The notes beneath the pieces are model-generated. The model did no database searches, was not told where the DNA came from, and saw only the letters and a program-made list of their open reading frames with translations. Source: Massilia sp. erpn (GTDB lineage Bacteria; Pseudomonadota; Gammaproteobacteria; Burkholderiales; Burkholderiaceae_D). Taken from it: DNA of 64,000 nt. How positions within the stretch are numbered: the first letter of the stretch is position 1; every line of letters starts with the position of its first letter. The DNA lies in NCBI RefSeq assembly GCF_024400215.1, contig NZ_CP053748.1, positions 2,046,001-2,110,000 of the forward strand, written 5' to 3'. Below are positions 1 through 8,985 of this stretch, one piece after another. Made by a program: the position numbers and the translations under genes.

Positions 1-1707
1 CAGGCCGCCGGCGCTGCCGCCTTCGGCGATCAGGCGGTCCGGGCTGGTCCATTTTTCCTTGACCAGGTAGTCGGCCACGTCGATGAAGTCGGTGAAGGTG
101 TTTTTCTTCTTCATCAGCATGCCGTCGTCGTGCCAGGCTTCGCCCAGCTCGTTGCCGCCGCGGATATAGGCCATCACATACACGGCGCCGCGGTCGACCA
201 GGCTCAGGTTGCGGGCCGAGAAGGTGGCGTTCATGCCCATGCCGTAGGAACCGTAGGCATACAGCAGCAGCGGCGCCTTGCCGTCGCGCGCCACGCCTTT
301 TTTGGCCAGTGTCCACAGCGGTACCTGCACGCCGTCGCGCGCGGTGGCCCACAGCATGCGGGTTTCGTATTTGCCGGCCTCATAGCCCGGCACGACCTTG
401 CGCCAGATTTCGCGGCGCTGACCGCTGGCCATGTCGATGCCCAGCAGGGTGGGCGGGGCCACCGGCGATTCATAGCGGAGCACCAGTTCGCGCGAATTGA
501 AGTCGGGCGGGACGCTGCCTGGCGCGGAGCCCAGGGTGGCGGCGGCGTAGACCTCGTCCGGGAACTGCACGGTTTTCCAGTCGCGCGCGGCGAAATCATA
601 GATGCGGGTGCGCGGCAGGGCGCGGCTCTTTTCCTGCACCACCAGGAAGTTCTGGTACAGCGAGAAGCCCTGCAGCAGCACATCCTTGTCGTGCGCCACC
701 ACTTCGGTCCAATGCTGTGGCTGTGGCGTGGCCAGCGGCGCGCTCACGATGCGGAAGTTCTTCGCCTCCTTATTCGTCATCAGGTAGGCCTGGCCGTCGC
801 GCATGTCGGCGAAATAGCGGTGGCCTTTTTCGCGCGGCAGCAGTACCTTGAACTCGCCCTTGGGCTGGTCGGCCGGCAACAGGCGCGTTTCATTGGTGTC
901 CGTGCTGTGCGCGCCGAGCAGCAGATACTTGCCATCCGAACTCGTCTCGATGCCAATGTTGTACAGCTCGTCCGCTTCATGGCGGAGCTGGGTCGGCTTA
1001 CCGCCCAGCGGCAGGCGGAACAGGCGGTCCGAGCGTTTGGTGGTGGCGTCTTCCTGCACCACGAACAGGGTCTTGTTGTCGCTGGCCCAGGCCAGCGAGG
1101 TGACGCGCGGCATGGTGGTGCTGAGCAGCTTGCCGGTTTTCAGGTCCTTGATATGCAGCTGGTATTGGCGAAAGCCGGTGGTGTCGGTGGTGTAAGCCAG
1201 CAGGCGCGAGTCGGGGCTGACGGCAAAGCCTTCCACCGCAAAGAATTTCTTGCCCTTGGCCAGTTTGTTGTTGTCGAGCAGCAGCTCTTCCGGCGCCTTC
1301 GGGTCATAGGCATGGTCGGCGCCGGCGCGGCGGCGGTAGTTGGAGCGGTACTGCTGGCCCGCTTCGATGCGCGAGTAGTAGTAATAGCCTTTGCTGCGCA
1401 GCGGCGCGCTCTGCTCAGCTTCCTGCATGCGGCCCTTCATCTCGGCGAAGACCTTGTCGGCCAGCGGCTTGAGATTGGCGGTCATCGCCTCGGTATAGGC
1501 GTTTTCCGCTTTCAGATAGTCGATGACGGCGGGCGTGCTTTTTTCGCGCAGCCAGTAATAATCGTCCGTTACGACTTCGCCGTGGCGGGTTTCCTGCCAG
1601 GCGCGCTTGGCCGCGACCGGGGCGTCGAGCGCCAGGGCCGGGGCTGCCATAATGGCACAGGCCGAGGCCAGGGCGGGGGCGAGGGTACTTGCTTTCACTA
1701 TCTTCAC
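1..1707 (-). CDS. Oligopeptidase B-like S9 prolyl oligopeptidase family protein (3' end cut by window)
   Basis: Serine peptidase of family S9A that would cleave short peptides after basic residues. The 569 visible residues begin with a GTG behind AAGGGAG and an N-terminal hydrophobic stretch ending in an AxA-type site (about residue 26), so export to the periplasm is likely. The beta-propeller region contains segments typical of oligopeptidase B (YYYYSR, LLLDNN, FAVSPD). The last visible residues are GGSAGGL, the nucleophile elbow with the catalytic serine; the Asp and His of the triad and roughly the last 130 residues lie outside the window. Assignment to oligopeptidase B rather than generic prolyl oligopeptidase rests on these remembered segments. 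It is divergent from the MFS gene, 64 bases away. Confidence 0.88.
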   Translation of the reverse strand, partial: MKIVKASTLAPALASACAIMAAPALALDAPVAAKRAWQETRHGEVVTDDYYWLREKSTPAVIDYLKAENAYTEAMTANLKPLADKVFAEMKGRMQEAEQSAPLRSKGYYYYSRIEAGQQYRSNYRRRAGADHAYDPKAPEELLLDNNKLAKGKKFFAVEGFAVSPDSRLLAYTTDTTGFRQYQLHIKDLKTGKLLSTTMPRVTSLAWASDNKTLFVVQEDATTKRSDRLFRLPLGGKPTQLRHEADELYNIGIETSSDGKYLLLGAHSTDTNETRLLPADQPKGEFKVLLPREKGHRYFADMRDGQAYLMTNKEAKNFRIVSAPLATPQPQHWTEVVAHDKDVLLQGFSLYQNFLVVQEKSRALPRTRIYDFAARDWKTVQFPDEVYAAATLGSAPGSVPPDFNSRELVLRYESPVAPPTLLGIDMASGQRREIWRKVVPGYEAGKYETRMLWATARDGVQVPLWTLAKKGVARDGKAPLLLYAYGSYGMGMNATFSARNLSLVDRGAVYVMAYIRGGNELGEAWHDDGMLMKKKNTFTDFIDVADYLVKEKWTSPDRLIAEGGSAGGL

Positions 1708-1771
1708 TGCGACTCCCTTGGGTTATTTTTTGTGCAATGATAATACATTGAAAAATAGGAAAGTGATACAG

Positions 1772-3064
1772 ATGGGAAACAATTCCGGGGAGACGCCGCA
1801 GGACGACGCGCTGTACGGCCGCATCGGGCGGCGCCTGGTGCCGTTCCTGTTCCTGTGCTACGTGGTGGCCTATCTCGACCGCGTAAACGTCGGCTTCGCC
1901 AAATTGCAGATGCAGGCCGATCTGGCGCTGTCGGATACCGTGTACGGCCTGGGCGCGGGCATTTTCTTCCTCGGTTACTTTCTGTTCGAGCTGCCGTCCA
2001 ATCTGCTGTTGGCCCGCGTCGGTGCGCGGCGCTGGATCGCGCGCATCATGCTCAGCTGGGGCCTGGTGTCGGCCGCCACCATGTTCGCCGCCGGGCCGGC
2101 CAGCTTTTACCTGCTGCGCTTTCTGCTGGGCGTGGCGGAAGCGGGCTTCTTCCCCGGCATCATCCTGTATCTGACCTACTGGTATCCCGCGCGCCGCCGC
2201 GCCCGCATTGTGGCCCTGTTCATGAGCGGGGTGGCGGTGGCCGGTGTGCTCGGTGGGCCATTGTCGGGCTGGATCATGCAAGCCTTGGCCGGTGCGGGCG
2301 GCCTGCATGGCTGGCAGTGGCTGTTCTTGCTGGAAGCCCTGCCCGCCATTGTGCTGGGCTTGTGGACGCTGGTCTATCTGGACGATGGCCCGGCGGCGGC
2401 GCGCTGGCTGTCGGACGCGGACAAAGCCGCCGTGCTGGCTGCGCTGGCGGCCGACGACGGACGGCGCGAACAGATGCCGCTGCTGGCAGTGCTGTCCAGC
2501 GCGCGGGTCTGGCTGCTGGCGCTGATCTACTTCCTGTTCGTGATGGGGCTGTATGGGGTGGGCTTCTGGCTGCCGCAGCTGATCCGCAATACCGGCGTCA
2601 GCGATGTGTTCGAGATCGGCCTGCTGACGGCGATTCCGTATGCCGTGGCGGCGCTGGTGATGATCGTGGCGGCGCGCCATTCCGACCGCACGGGCGAGCG
2701 GCGCTGGCATGCGGCGCTGGCCGCCTTCGCCGGCGCGGCGGGCTTGCTGGCATCGGTCCATTACGGCCACCACACGGCGCTGGCGATGGCGGCGCTGAGC
2801 CTGGCCACGGCCGGCATTCTGAGCACCTTTCCGATTTTCTGGAGCCTGCCCACGGCCATGCTGGGCGGCACGGCCGCCGCCGCCGGGATTGCGATGATCA
2901 ATTCGATCGGCAATCTGGCCGGTTTCCTCAGTCCCTATCTGGTGGGCGTCATCAAGGACGCCACCACCAGCACCGCCAACGGCATGCTGATGCTGGCCGT
3001 GAGCCTGCTGCTGGGCGGCGTGCTGGTGCTGCTGTCCACCACGTCGAGCGGAGAAATGCGATGA
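1772..3064 (+). CDS. MFS transporter, anion:cation symporter (tartrate/phthalate permease-like)
   Basis: A 430-residue inner-membrane transporter with about 12 hydrophobic segments. The N-terminal signature VAYLDRVNVGFA is typical of the anion:cation symporter branch (TtuB tartrate, phthalate and glucarate permeases), followed by a central hydrophilic loop near residue 210 and a conserved second half. The ATG chosen follows AGGA; an in-frame upstream extension would run into the divergent peptidase gene and lacks hydrophobic or conserved character. Its stop overlaps the next start (ATGA), so it is translationally coupled to a glycerate 2-kinase. Import of a sugar acid or tartrate-derived compound is therefore the best guess; the substrate cannot be read from the sequence. 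Confidence 0.87.
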   Translation: MGNNSGETPQDDALYGRIGRRLVPFLFLCYVVAYLDRVNVGFAKLQMQADLALSDTVYGLGAGIFFLGYFLFELPSNLLLARVGARRWIARIMLSWGLVSAATMFAAGPASFYLLRFLLGVAEAGFFPGIILYLTYWYPARRRARIVALFMSGVAVAGVLGGPLSGWIMQALAGAGGLHGWQWLFLLEALPAIVLGLWTLVYLDDGPAAARWLSDADKAAVLAALAADDGRREQMPLLAVLSSARVWLLALIYFLFVMGLYGVGFWLPQLIRNTGVSDVFEIGLLTAIPYAVAALVMIVAARHSDRTGERRWHAALAAFAGAAGLLASVHYGHHTALAMAALSLATAGILSTFPIFWSLPTAMLGGTAAAAGIAMINSIGNLAGFLSPYLVGVIKDATTSTANGMLMLAVSLLLGGVLVLLSTTSSGEMR

Positions 3065-4350
3065 CCAGCGCACACCACGCCACGGCGGGCGGCGAACGCG
3101 CGCTGCTGCAGCGGCTGTTCGAGGCGGCGGTGCAGGCGGTCGACCCCTTGCATATCATCGCCGGCCATCTGCCGCCCGCGCCCAAGGGCCGTACCATCGT
3201 CATCGGCGCGGGCAAGGCGGCGGCGCGCATGGCCCAGGGCGTGGAGCAGCATTGGCCGGGTGCGCTCAGCGGCCTGGTCGTCACGCGCTACGGCCATGGC
3301 GCGCCGACGCGCCGGATCGACGTGGTGGAAGCGGGCCATCCGGTGCCGGACGATGCGGCCCACGCCGCCGCCCTGCGCATGCTGGATCTGGTGCGCGGCC
3401 TGACGGCGGACGATCTGGTGCTATGCCTGATGTCGGGCGGTGGCTCGGCCCTGTTGTCGCTGCCCGCGCCCGGCCTGAGCGTGCAGGAGAAGCGCGAGGT
3501 GCACCGCGCCTTGCTGAAATGCGGCGCGCCCATCGACGAGATGAACTGCGTGCGCAAACACCTGTCGGCCATCAAGGGCGGGCGGCTGGCGCTGGCCTGT
3601 GCGCCGGCGCGCGTGTTCACCCTGGTGCTGTCCGACGTGCCGGGCGACGATCCCGCCGTGGTGGCTTCCGGCCCCACCTTGGCCGACGCCAGCACGGCGG
3701 CCGATGCGCTGCGCATCCTGCAGAAATACGCGATCCCGATCTCGCCCGCCGTGCAAGCCCTGCTCGGCGACCCGTCCCAGGAAACGCCCAAACCCGGCGA
3801 TGCGCGCCTGGCCGGCCATGGCGCCGTGGTGATCGCCACCGCCCAGCAGGCGTTGGAAGCGGCGGCGCAGACGGCGCGCGCGGCAGGCTATGCGCCGCTC
3901 ATCCTCAGCAACAGCATGGAAGGCGAGGCGCGCGACGTGGCCATCGTCCACGCCAGCCTGGCGCGCCAGGCGCGGCAGCACGGCCAGCCGATCGCGCCGC
4001 CCTGCGTCATCCTGTCCGGCGGCGAAACCAGCGTCACCGTGCGCGGCCAAGGCCGGGGCGGGCGCAATGCCGAATTCCTGCTGGCGCTGGCGATTGCGCT
4101 GAAAGGACTGCCCGGCGTGCACGCCATCGCCTGCGACACGGACGGCATCGACGGCACCGAAGACAATGCCGGTGCCCTGCTTGCGCCCGACACCCTGGCG
4201 CGCGCCTTGGCGCTCGGCCTCGATCCCGCCGCCCTGCTGGCCGACAATGACGGCTACCGTTTCTTCGCCGCGCTGGGCGACCTGCTGGTGAGCGGTCCCA
4301 CCCGCACCAATGTCAACGACTTCCGCGCCATCCTGGTCAATGCGCCATGA
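3061..4350 (+). CDS. Glycerate 2-kinase (MOFRL family, TtuD/GckA-like)
   Basis: Phosphorylates D-glycerate to 2-phosphoglycerate, feeding tartrate, hydroxypyruvate or glyoxylate carbon into glycolysis. The 429-residue length fits the family. Visible features are an N-terminal DUF4147-type domain with VIGAGKAA near residue 45, the SGGGSALL loop near residue 125, and a C-terminal MOFRL domain with SGGETSVTV and the GRGGRNAEF segment. It starts on the ATGA overlap with the transporter and ends in another ATGA overlap with the next gene, so the three genes are one coupled unit. Older annotations call this family hydroxypyruvate reductase. Pairing with a TtuB-like transporter supports a tartrate or glycerate role. 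Confidence 0.88.
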   Translation: MTSAHHATAGGERALLQRLFEAAVQAVDPLHIIAGHLPPAPKGRTIVIGAGKAAARMAQGVEQHWPGALSGLVVTRYGHGAPTRRIDVVEAGHPVPDDAAHAAALRMLDLVRGLTADDLVLCLMSGGGSALLSLPAPGLSVQEKREVHRALLKCGAPIDEMNCVRKHLSAIKGGRLALACAPARVFTLVLSDVPGDDPAVVASGPTLADASTAADALRILQKYAIPISPAVQALLGDPSQETPKPGDARLAGHGAVVIATAQQALEAAAQTARAAGYAPLILSNSMEGEARDVAIVHASLARQARQHGQPIAPPCVILSGGETSVTVRGQGRGGRNAEFLLALAIALKGLPGVHAIACDTDGIDGTEDNAGALLAPDTLARALALGLDPAALLADNDGYRFFAALGDLLVSGPTRTNVNDFRAILVNAP

Positions 4351-4778
4351 ACAATTACCTGAGTGTTGCCAAGTCGAAGAACGAGGACGTGCTGCTGACG
4401 GTCATCCTTGTGCTGGATGGCCAGCGGCACGAGGTGACGCTCTGGGGCGATGACGATACCCTGCCGTGCTTTGCCCACACCCTGGGCAAAATCGTGCACC
4501 AAGGCGCGGCACTGGCCAGCCAGCTCGGCCACTTCGGGGCCGACTTTGCCGGCGGCGCCGCGAACCTGGCATTCAGCCATGTTGCGCCCAATCAGCTGAG
4601 CATCGAAGCCACGCTCCTGGCCGAAGAAGACAAAGGCCGCGTGCCGCCCCGGCAGTTCAAAGTCCGCTGCGCGGACCATTCCGCCGCTACCTTCCTACAA
4701 GCCCTGACCCAGCTCGACGGCAAAGACCACGGCACGGCGCACCTCAGTCTGCAGACCCCAAACCCCACCACCCTTTGA
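4347..4778 (+). CDS. Conserved-looking hypothetical protein in glycerate kinase operon
   Basis: A 143-residue soluble protein that I do not recognise. It has no signal peptide or membrane segment; the N-terminal half alternates short hydrophobic strands (LLTVILVLDG) with charged residues, and the rest is mildly acidic. It begins in an ATGA overlap with the glycerate 2-kinase stop, which argues for real translation by coupling, and shares the high GC and codon bias of its neighbours. No function is proposed; co-transcription with a sugar-acid transporter and kinase is the only clue. Confidence 0.7.
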   Translation: MNNYLSVAKSKNEDVLLTVILVLDGQRHEVTLWGDDDTLPCFAHTLGKIVHQGAALASQLGHFGADFAGGAANLAFSHVAPNQLSIEATLLAEEDKGRVPPRQFKVRCADHSAATFLQALTQLDGKDHGTAHLSLQTPNPTTL

Positions 4779-4790
4779 TCTAAATCTAAA

Positions 4791-4886
4791 AATGTCCAAC
4801 CCTGGTGTCAGGCACCAAGGTCGGACATTTGCTGATCTAAATCAAAGAATGTCCTACTCCGGTGCCTGACACCAGGGTCGGACATT
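4791..4886. repeat. Inverted pair of 39-nt palindromes (copy A, BIME-like)
   Basis: Two near-perfect palindromes (4791-4829 and 4848-4886) bounded by AATGTCC and GGACATT, with cores GGTGTCAGGCACC and GGTGCCTGACACC, so the second is inverted relative to the first. They are separated by an 18-nt spacer containing GATCTAAATC. The same pair in the same order recurs near 16252 and 58364. It lies just downstream of an operon end and upstream of the SnoaL-like gene; in RNA it would form strong hairpins. Confidence 0.9.
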
Positions 4887-4996
4887 TGTTGATGTAGATC
4901 AGATGGCGATGATTACCTGGGAGGTAATCGCTGTCATACGGCTTTTTCCGGAGAATGGTTTCTGTCGATTGCGACATTAACCAACCGGAGATCATC

Positions 4997-5356
4997 ATGA
5001 ACAAGGCTTTTGAAATCGCTGAGCAGTACCTGGCTGTCTGGAATGAGCGCGATGCCGTCGCGCGCCGCAGTAAAGTGGCGTCCACCTTTACGCTGGATGC
5101 GGATTATGCCGATCCGATGATGAAAGGCGCTGGCCACGCCGGCATCGATGCGCTGATCGCCGGGGCGCAAGGCCATTTCCCCGGCCACCGCTTTGCGCTC
5201 TCGGGCACGCCGGATGGACATAACGATGTGGTGCGTTTTTCCTGGGCGTTGAACGGCCCGGAAGGCCAGCAGGTGGCCCATGGCACCGATGTCGCTGTGG
5301 TCGCTGCCGATGGGCGCTTGAGCCGCGTCACCGGCTTTTTGAACAGCGTGGCATGA
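4997..5356 (+). CDS. NTF2-like / SnoaL-type small protein
   Basis: A 119-residue cytoplasmic protein with the look of the nuclear transport factor 2 / SnoaL alpha+beta fold: an N-terminal helix pair (AEQYLAVWNERD), a tryptophan-rich first turn, then DADYADPM and a GHAGIDALI segment before the beta-sheet (VRFSWALNGPEGQQVAHGTDVAVV). These proteins form small cone-shaped pockets and may be isomerases, hydratases or simple ligand binders, so no reaction is assigned. The ATG sits behind CCGGAG. The following gene, 62 bases downstream in the same direction, is an XRE regulator, so the two may be linked. Confidence 0.75.
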   Translation: MNKAFEIAEQYLAVWNERDAVARRSKVASTFTLDADYADPMMKGAGHAGIDALIAGAQGHFPGHRFALSGTPDGHNDVVRFSWALNGPEGQQVAHGTDVAVVAADGRLSRVTGFLNSVA

Positions 5357-5417
5357 GCCGCTTGAGTCGAGCGCCGATACACGCTAGATTGTGCCATCCG
5401 ATCTGAACGAGGCGAGC

Positions 5418-6260
5418 ATGAATACCGCAGCATCCGGCGTGCCGGACCAGTACTTCAGCGATTTCCCGGCGTCCCTGCGCTATTGGCGCGGCAAGCGCGG
5501 CTACAGCCAGCTGCGCCTGTCCACCGACAGCGGCATCTCGCAGCGCCATATCAGCTTTCTGGAGAGCGGACGCTCGCAGCCGAGCCGGGAGCTGATCCTG
5601 AAGCTGGGCATGGTGCTGGATATCCCGCTGCGCCAGCGCAATGTGATGCTGCTGGCGGCCGGCTATGCGCCGGCCTATCAGGAGCGCAATCTGTCCGATC
5701 CGGAAATGCAGGCGGTGAAACAGGCGCTGGATTTCATGCTGGCGCAGCAGGCGCCCTATCCGGCGCTGGTGGTGGACCGTCTGTGGAATCTGGTGATGTG
5801 CAACGAGCCGGCCGGCGCCATGGTGCGCTGGCTGCTGGATATGCCGCCGCATGCACCGATGCCGCGCGACGGTTCGGTGAACGTTCTGAAGCTGATGCTG
5901 GACCCGAATGCCATGCGCAAGCATATCGTCAACTGGGAAGAGGTCTGCGCCGACCAGCTGCTGTGGATCCAGCGCGAGGCGATGAGCGATGGCCCCGGCA
6001 GCGAGGCGGGCGCGCTGCTGGCGGAGCTGGGCGCCTATCCCGGCATCGGCATGGCGGCGCAGGCGCCCAACCTGGACCGGCGTGCCTTGCCCTTCCTGCC
6101 GGTCACGCTGCGCAAGGACGGTGTGGAGCTGAACCTGTTCACCACCATCACCACGCTCGGCACGCCGCATGATGTGACGGTGCATGAGCTGCGGCTGGAA
6201 GCCTTCTTCCCGGCCGATGAGGCCAGCGCCGCCTGGTTCAAGGCGCGCCACCAGGGCTGA
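5418..6260 (+). CDS. XRE-family transcriptional regulator with MmyB-like ligand-binding domain
   Basis: A 280-residue DNA-binding regulator. Residues about 15-70 form a helix-turn-helix of the XRE type (LRYWRGKRGYSQLRLSTDSGISQRHISFLESGRSQP in split form: GYSQL, ISQRHISFLE, GRSQPS). The C-terminal part from about residue 95 matches MmyB-type PAS-like ligand-binding domains (PALVVDRLWNLVMCNEPA, then a long alpha/beta region). Start chosen at the ATG behind ACGAGG; an upstream in-frame start adds nine poorly conserved residues. Target genes are unknown; the SnoaL-like gene upstream and the binding protein downstream on the other strand are candidates. Confidence 0.87.
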   Translation: MNTAASGVPDQYFSDFPASLRYWRGKRGYSQLRLSTDSGISQRHISFLESGRSQPSRELILKLGMVLDIPLRQRNVMLLAAGYAPAYQERNLSDPEMQAVKQALDFMLAQQAPYPALVVDRLWNLVMCNEPAGAMVRWLLDMPPHAPMPRDGSVNVLKLMLDPNAMRKHIVNWEEVCADQLLWIQREAMSDGPGSEAGALLAELGAYPGIGMAAQAPNLDRRALPFLPVTLRKDGVELNLFTTITTLGTPHDVTVHELRLEAFFPADEASAAWFKARHQG

Positions 6261-6275
6261 AGGCCAGCGGCGCGC

Positions 6276-7115
6276 TTACTGCTGCCGCGCGTAGAAATCG
6301 ACAATTTCGCGCATGCCGCCCGCATACAGGCGGCGCGTGGCGGCTGCGCCGATATTGCGTTCGTAGATGCGCAGGATGGTGCCGTCCTCCAGCATGGCGC
6401 GGATGGTCTGGGCGTAGGCATTGCGCACATCGGAGGAGAGATTGTGCTGGGATAGATACAGGCCAGCCAGCTGGCGCGGCGATTCGGGCACGGTCAGCGT
6501 GCGCACCTGGGCGGCGATGCCGAGCCGGCCCAGATGCCACATATAGATGACCGGCGGCGCCAGCGTGCCATCGGCGCGGCTGGCGGCGATCTTGCGGAAC
6601 ACCACGTCGAAGTCGGGCACGTATTCGATGCGGCCCGCCTGCGCCAGCTTGTCGAGCAGCGCGGCGACGTCGGCGCTGTAGACCATGCCGCGCACCACGT
6701 TCAGGCGCGCATCGCTGCGTTCGACAAAGTCGCTCAGGCTGGTGAAACTGCCCGCCACCCGCGTCGACAGCAGCAGCTCGAACTGGGTGTAGACATAGGG
6801 GACGAACTGACCGGTGCGGTCGCGCTCGGACGAGCGCACCGAGCTGACGGTCATGTCGATACGGTCGTTTTCCAGCTGGGCAAACAGGCGGCTGCGCGGA
6901 AACCAGGCGAACTTCATGCTGCAGCGGGTGCGGCGGCCGACTTCGCGCATTACTTCCACGCCCGCGCCGCGCAATTCGCCGTTCTGCTGGTAGGAGGAAT
7001 AGCCTAGATCGCTGATGCCGACCACCGTGCGTTCGGGGCAAAGAACGGGGGCCGCGCCTGCGGTGCAGGCGATGCTGGCAGCCAGTAATCCGGTGAGGAA
7101 GGAACGCAAGCCCAT
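6276..7115 (-). CDS. Periplasmic substrate-binding protein, solute-binding family 3-like
   Basis: A 279-residue exported protein. A typical signal peptide (hydrophobic run then CTAGAA, cleavage near residue 22) is followed by a bilobal type II binding-protein pattern: GAGVEVMREVGRRT near residue 48, DMTVSSVRSSERD near residue 85 and a C-terminal LEDGTILRIYER segment. The start is the ATG directly before the signal peptide. No permease or ATPase gene is adjacent, so it may work as an orphan receptor or signal sensor rather than an ABC importer part. A polar amino acid or related small molecule is possible but not shown. Confidence 0.8.
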   Translation of the reverse strand: MGLRSFLTGLLAASIACTAGAAPVLCPERTVVGISDLGYSSYQQNGELRGAGVEVMREVGRRTRCSMKFAWFPRSRLFAQLENDRIDMTVSSVRSSERDRTGQFVPYVYTQFELLLSTRVAGSFTSLSDFVERSDARLNVVRGMVYSADVAALLDKLAQAGRIEYVPDFDVVFRKIAASRADGTLAPPVIYMWHLGRLGIAAQVRTLTVPESPRQLAGLYLSQHNLSSDVRNAYAQTIRAMLEDGTILRIYERNIGAAATRRLYAGGMREIVDFYARQQ

Positions 7116-7197
7116 GTAACGGAAGTCGGTGGTCGAAACGCTGCGCGCAGTGTACCACCGCCTTCCGCGCCGGGCTAGCGGCTTGGGAGTGAGGCGT

Positions 7198-8958
7198 TTA
7201 GAACTCCTCCCATTCGTCGTTGGCCGTGCTGGCGGGAGCCTTGGCCGGCTTGGCCGCTGCGGCCGCGCGCGCCGGCGCCGCGGCGGCATCCCTGGCTGGC
7301 GCGGGTTTGGCGGCCGCCGGGCGCGCGCTGCGGCCGGGCAGGCTGACCGGCTTGACGGCGGGGCGTATCAGCGGCCGGTCCATGGCGCGCTGCACGGGCG
7401 CGATGGTGCGGCTGTCGCTGAGGCGGAAGACCGCTACCGCTTCCGACAGGCGCACCGCCTGTTCCTGCATGCTGCCTGCCGCCGCTGCCGCCTGTTCCAC
7501 CAGGGCGGCGTTCTGCTGGGTGGTGGTGTCCATCTCGGTGATGGCGACGTTGACTTGTTCGATGCCCTGGCTTTGCTCCTGGCTGGCCATGGTGATCTCG
7601 TTCATGATGTCGGCCACCTGCTGTACCGAATTGACGATCTGCTGCATGGTGGCGCCGGCATCGTCCACCAGGCGGCCGCCCGCATCCACCTTCTGCACCG
7701 AGTCGTCGATCAGCGCCTTGATTTCCTTGGCGGCGCTGGCCGAGCGCTGCGCCAGGTTGCGCACCTCGGACGCCACGACGGCGAAACCGCGCCCCTGTTC
7801 GCCGGCGCGCGCCGCTTCCACTGCCGCGTTCAAGGCCAGGATATTGGTCTGGAAGGCGATGCCGTCGATGACGCCGATAATGTCCACGATCTTGCTGGAG
7901 CTTTCCTTGATCGACCCCATGGTGCTGACCACTTCGCCCACCACCTGGCCGCCGCGCTGGGCGAATTCGGCGGCGGACACCACCAGCTGGTTGGCCTGGC
8001 GCGCATTGTCGGCATTCTGCTTGACGGTCGAGGTCAGCTCTTCCATCGAGGAGGCGGTTTCCTCCAGGCTGGAGGCCTGCTGTTCGGTGCGCGAGGACAG
8101 GTCCAGGTTGCCGGCCGCGATTTCGGCCGAGGCGGTGGTGATGGTGTCGCTGCTGTTGCGTACCGCGCCCACGGTGCGGGTCAGGGCATCAACCATCTCT
8201 TTCAGAGCGCTGAGCAGGCGGCCCGTTTCATCCTTGCGGTTGACGGAAATATGCGTGCTCAGATCGCCGCGCGCCACGGTTTCGGCCAGGTCCACCGCTT
8301 CGTTGATCGGCACCGTCACCGAGCGCGTGATCAGATAGCCGCCGACCGCCGAGAGCAGGGTGGCCAGCACCAGCATGCTGATCATCATGACGGTGGCGTC
8401 ATGGGCCGCCGCTGCCGCCGCCTGGCCGTCTTCCGTCATCAGCTGGCTTTGATACTTGAGGATGGCGTCCAGGCGCTGGAAATACGCCGTCTGCGCCGGA
8501 ATCACTTCCTTGAACAGATACTGGATGGCGCCATCGCGGTTGCCGTCCATATGCAGCTTGGTCGCCTGGTCGCGTTTTTCCGCATACAGGGCGTAGTCGG
8601 CGCGCTGCTCCGCGAACAGCTTCTTGGCCTCCGGCCGCACCAGGATTTTCTCCAGCTTGTTGGCGGCCTCCGCGCCGACACGCTCGGCCTCGGCCATGCT
8701 GTCGAGGAAGCTGCGCGAGCTGCCGTTATCGTGGGCCAGCATGGCGTTGCGCAGCGACTGCGCGCCGCGGTTCGAATAGCTGCGCATATCGTTAGTCAGC
8801 GTGACCTTGACGTAGCGGTCGTTGACGATGCGGTCGGTGAGCGAACTGGTATGGTAGATGCTGGTAAGCCCGCTGAAGGACATGATCAGCATGATCACGA
8901 TGGTCAGCGCGAAGCCGATTGCGAGGCGGGCGCCGATTTTCATATTGGACAGGTTCAC
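7198..8958 (-). CDS. Methyl-accepting chemotaxis protein
   Basis: A 586-residue inner-membrane chemoreceptor. An N-terminal membrane helix (about residues 8-30), a periplasmic four-helix-bundle sensor domain (about 31-190), a second membrane helix (about 191-212), a HAMP domain beginning [15 protein letters not shown], and a long coiled-coil signalling domain with the hairpin tip [20 protein letters not shown] (split: [22 protein letters not shown]). An alanine/proline-rich linker ends in EWEEF, which resembles the C-terminal pentapeptide that tethers CheR and CheB. Start is GTG behind GGGAGG. Ligand unknown. No che genes are nearby. Confidence 0.93.
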   Translation of the reverse strand: MNLSNMKIGARLAIGFALTIVIMLIMSFSGLTSIYHTSSLTDRIVNDRYVKVTLTNDMRSYSNRGAQSLRNAMLAHDNGSSRSFLDSMAEAERVGAEAANKLEKILVRPEAKKLFAEQRADYALYAEKRDQATKLHMDGNRDGAIQYLFKEVIPAQTAYFQRLDAILKYQSQLMTEDGQAAAAAAHDATVMMISMLVLATLLSAVGGYLITRSVTVPINEAVDLAETVARGDLSTHISVNRKDETGRLLSALKEMVDALTRTVGAVRNSSDTITTASAEIAAGNLDLSSRTEQQASSLEETASSMEELTSTVKQNADNARQANQLVVSAAEFAQRGGQVVGEVVSTMGSIKESSSKIVDIIGVIDGIAFQTNILALNAAVEAARAGEQGRGFAVVASEVRNLAQRSASAAKEIKALIDDSVQKVDAGGRLVDDAGATMQQIVNSVQQVADIMNEITMASQEQSQGIEQVNVAITEMDTTTQQNAALVEQAAAAAGSMQEQAVRLSEAVAVFRLSDSRTIAPVQRAMDRPLIRPAVKPVSLPGRSARPAAAKPAPARDAAAAPARAAAAAKPAKAPASTANDEWEEF

Positions 8959-8985
8959 AAAACCTCCCGTTTGCAGTGGTGGGTA

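Noticed and set aside
1855..3060. Out-of-frame upstream extension of the glycerate kinase reading frame
   Set aside because: This part overlaps the MFS gene in another frame and is Arg/Gly-rich. The kinase begins at the ATGA overlap at 3061.
4779..5085. Short peptides such as NKCPTLVSGT in repeat copies
   Set aside because: They arise from translating the palindromes and recur at each copy; they are not genes.
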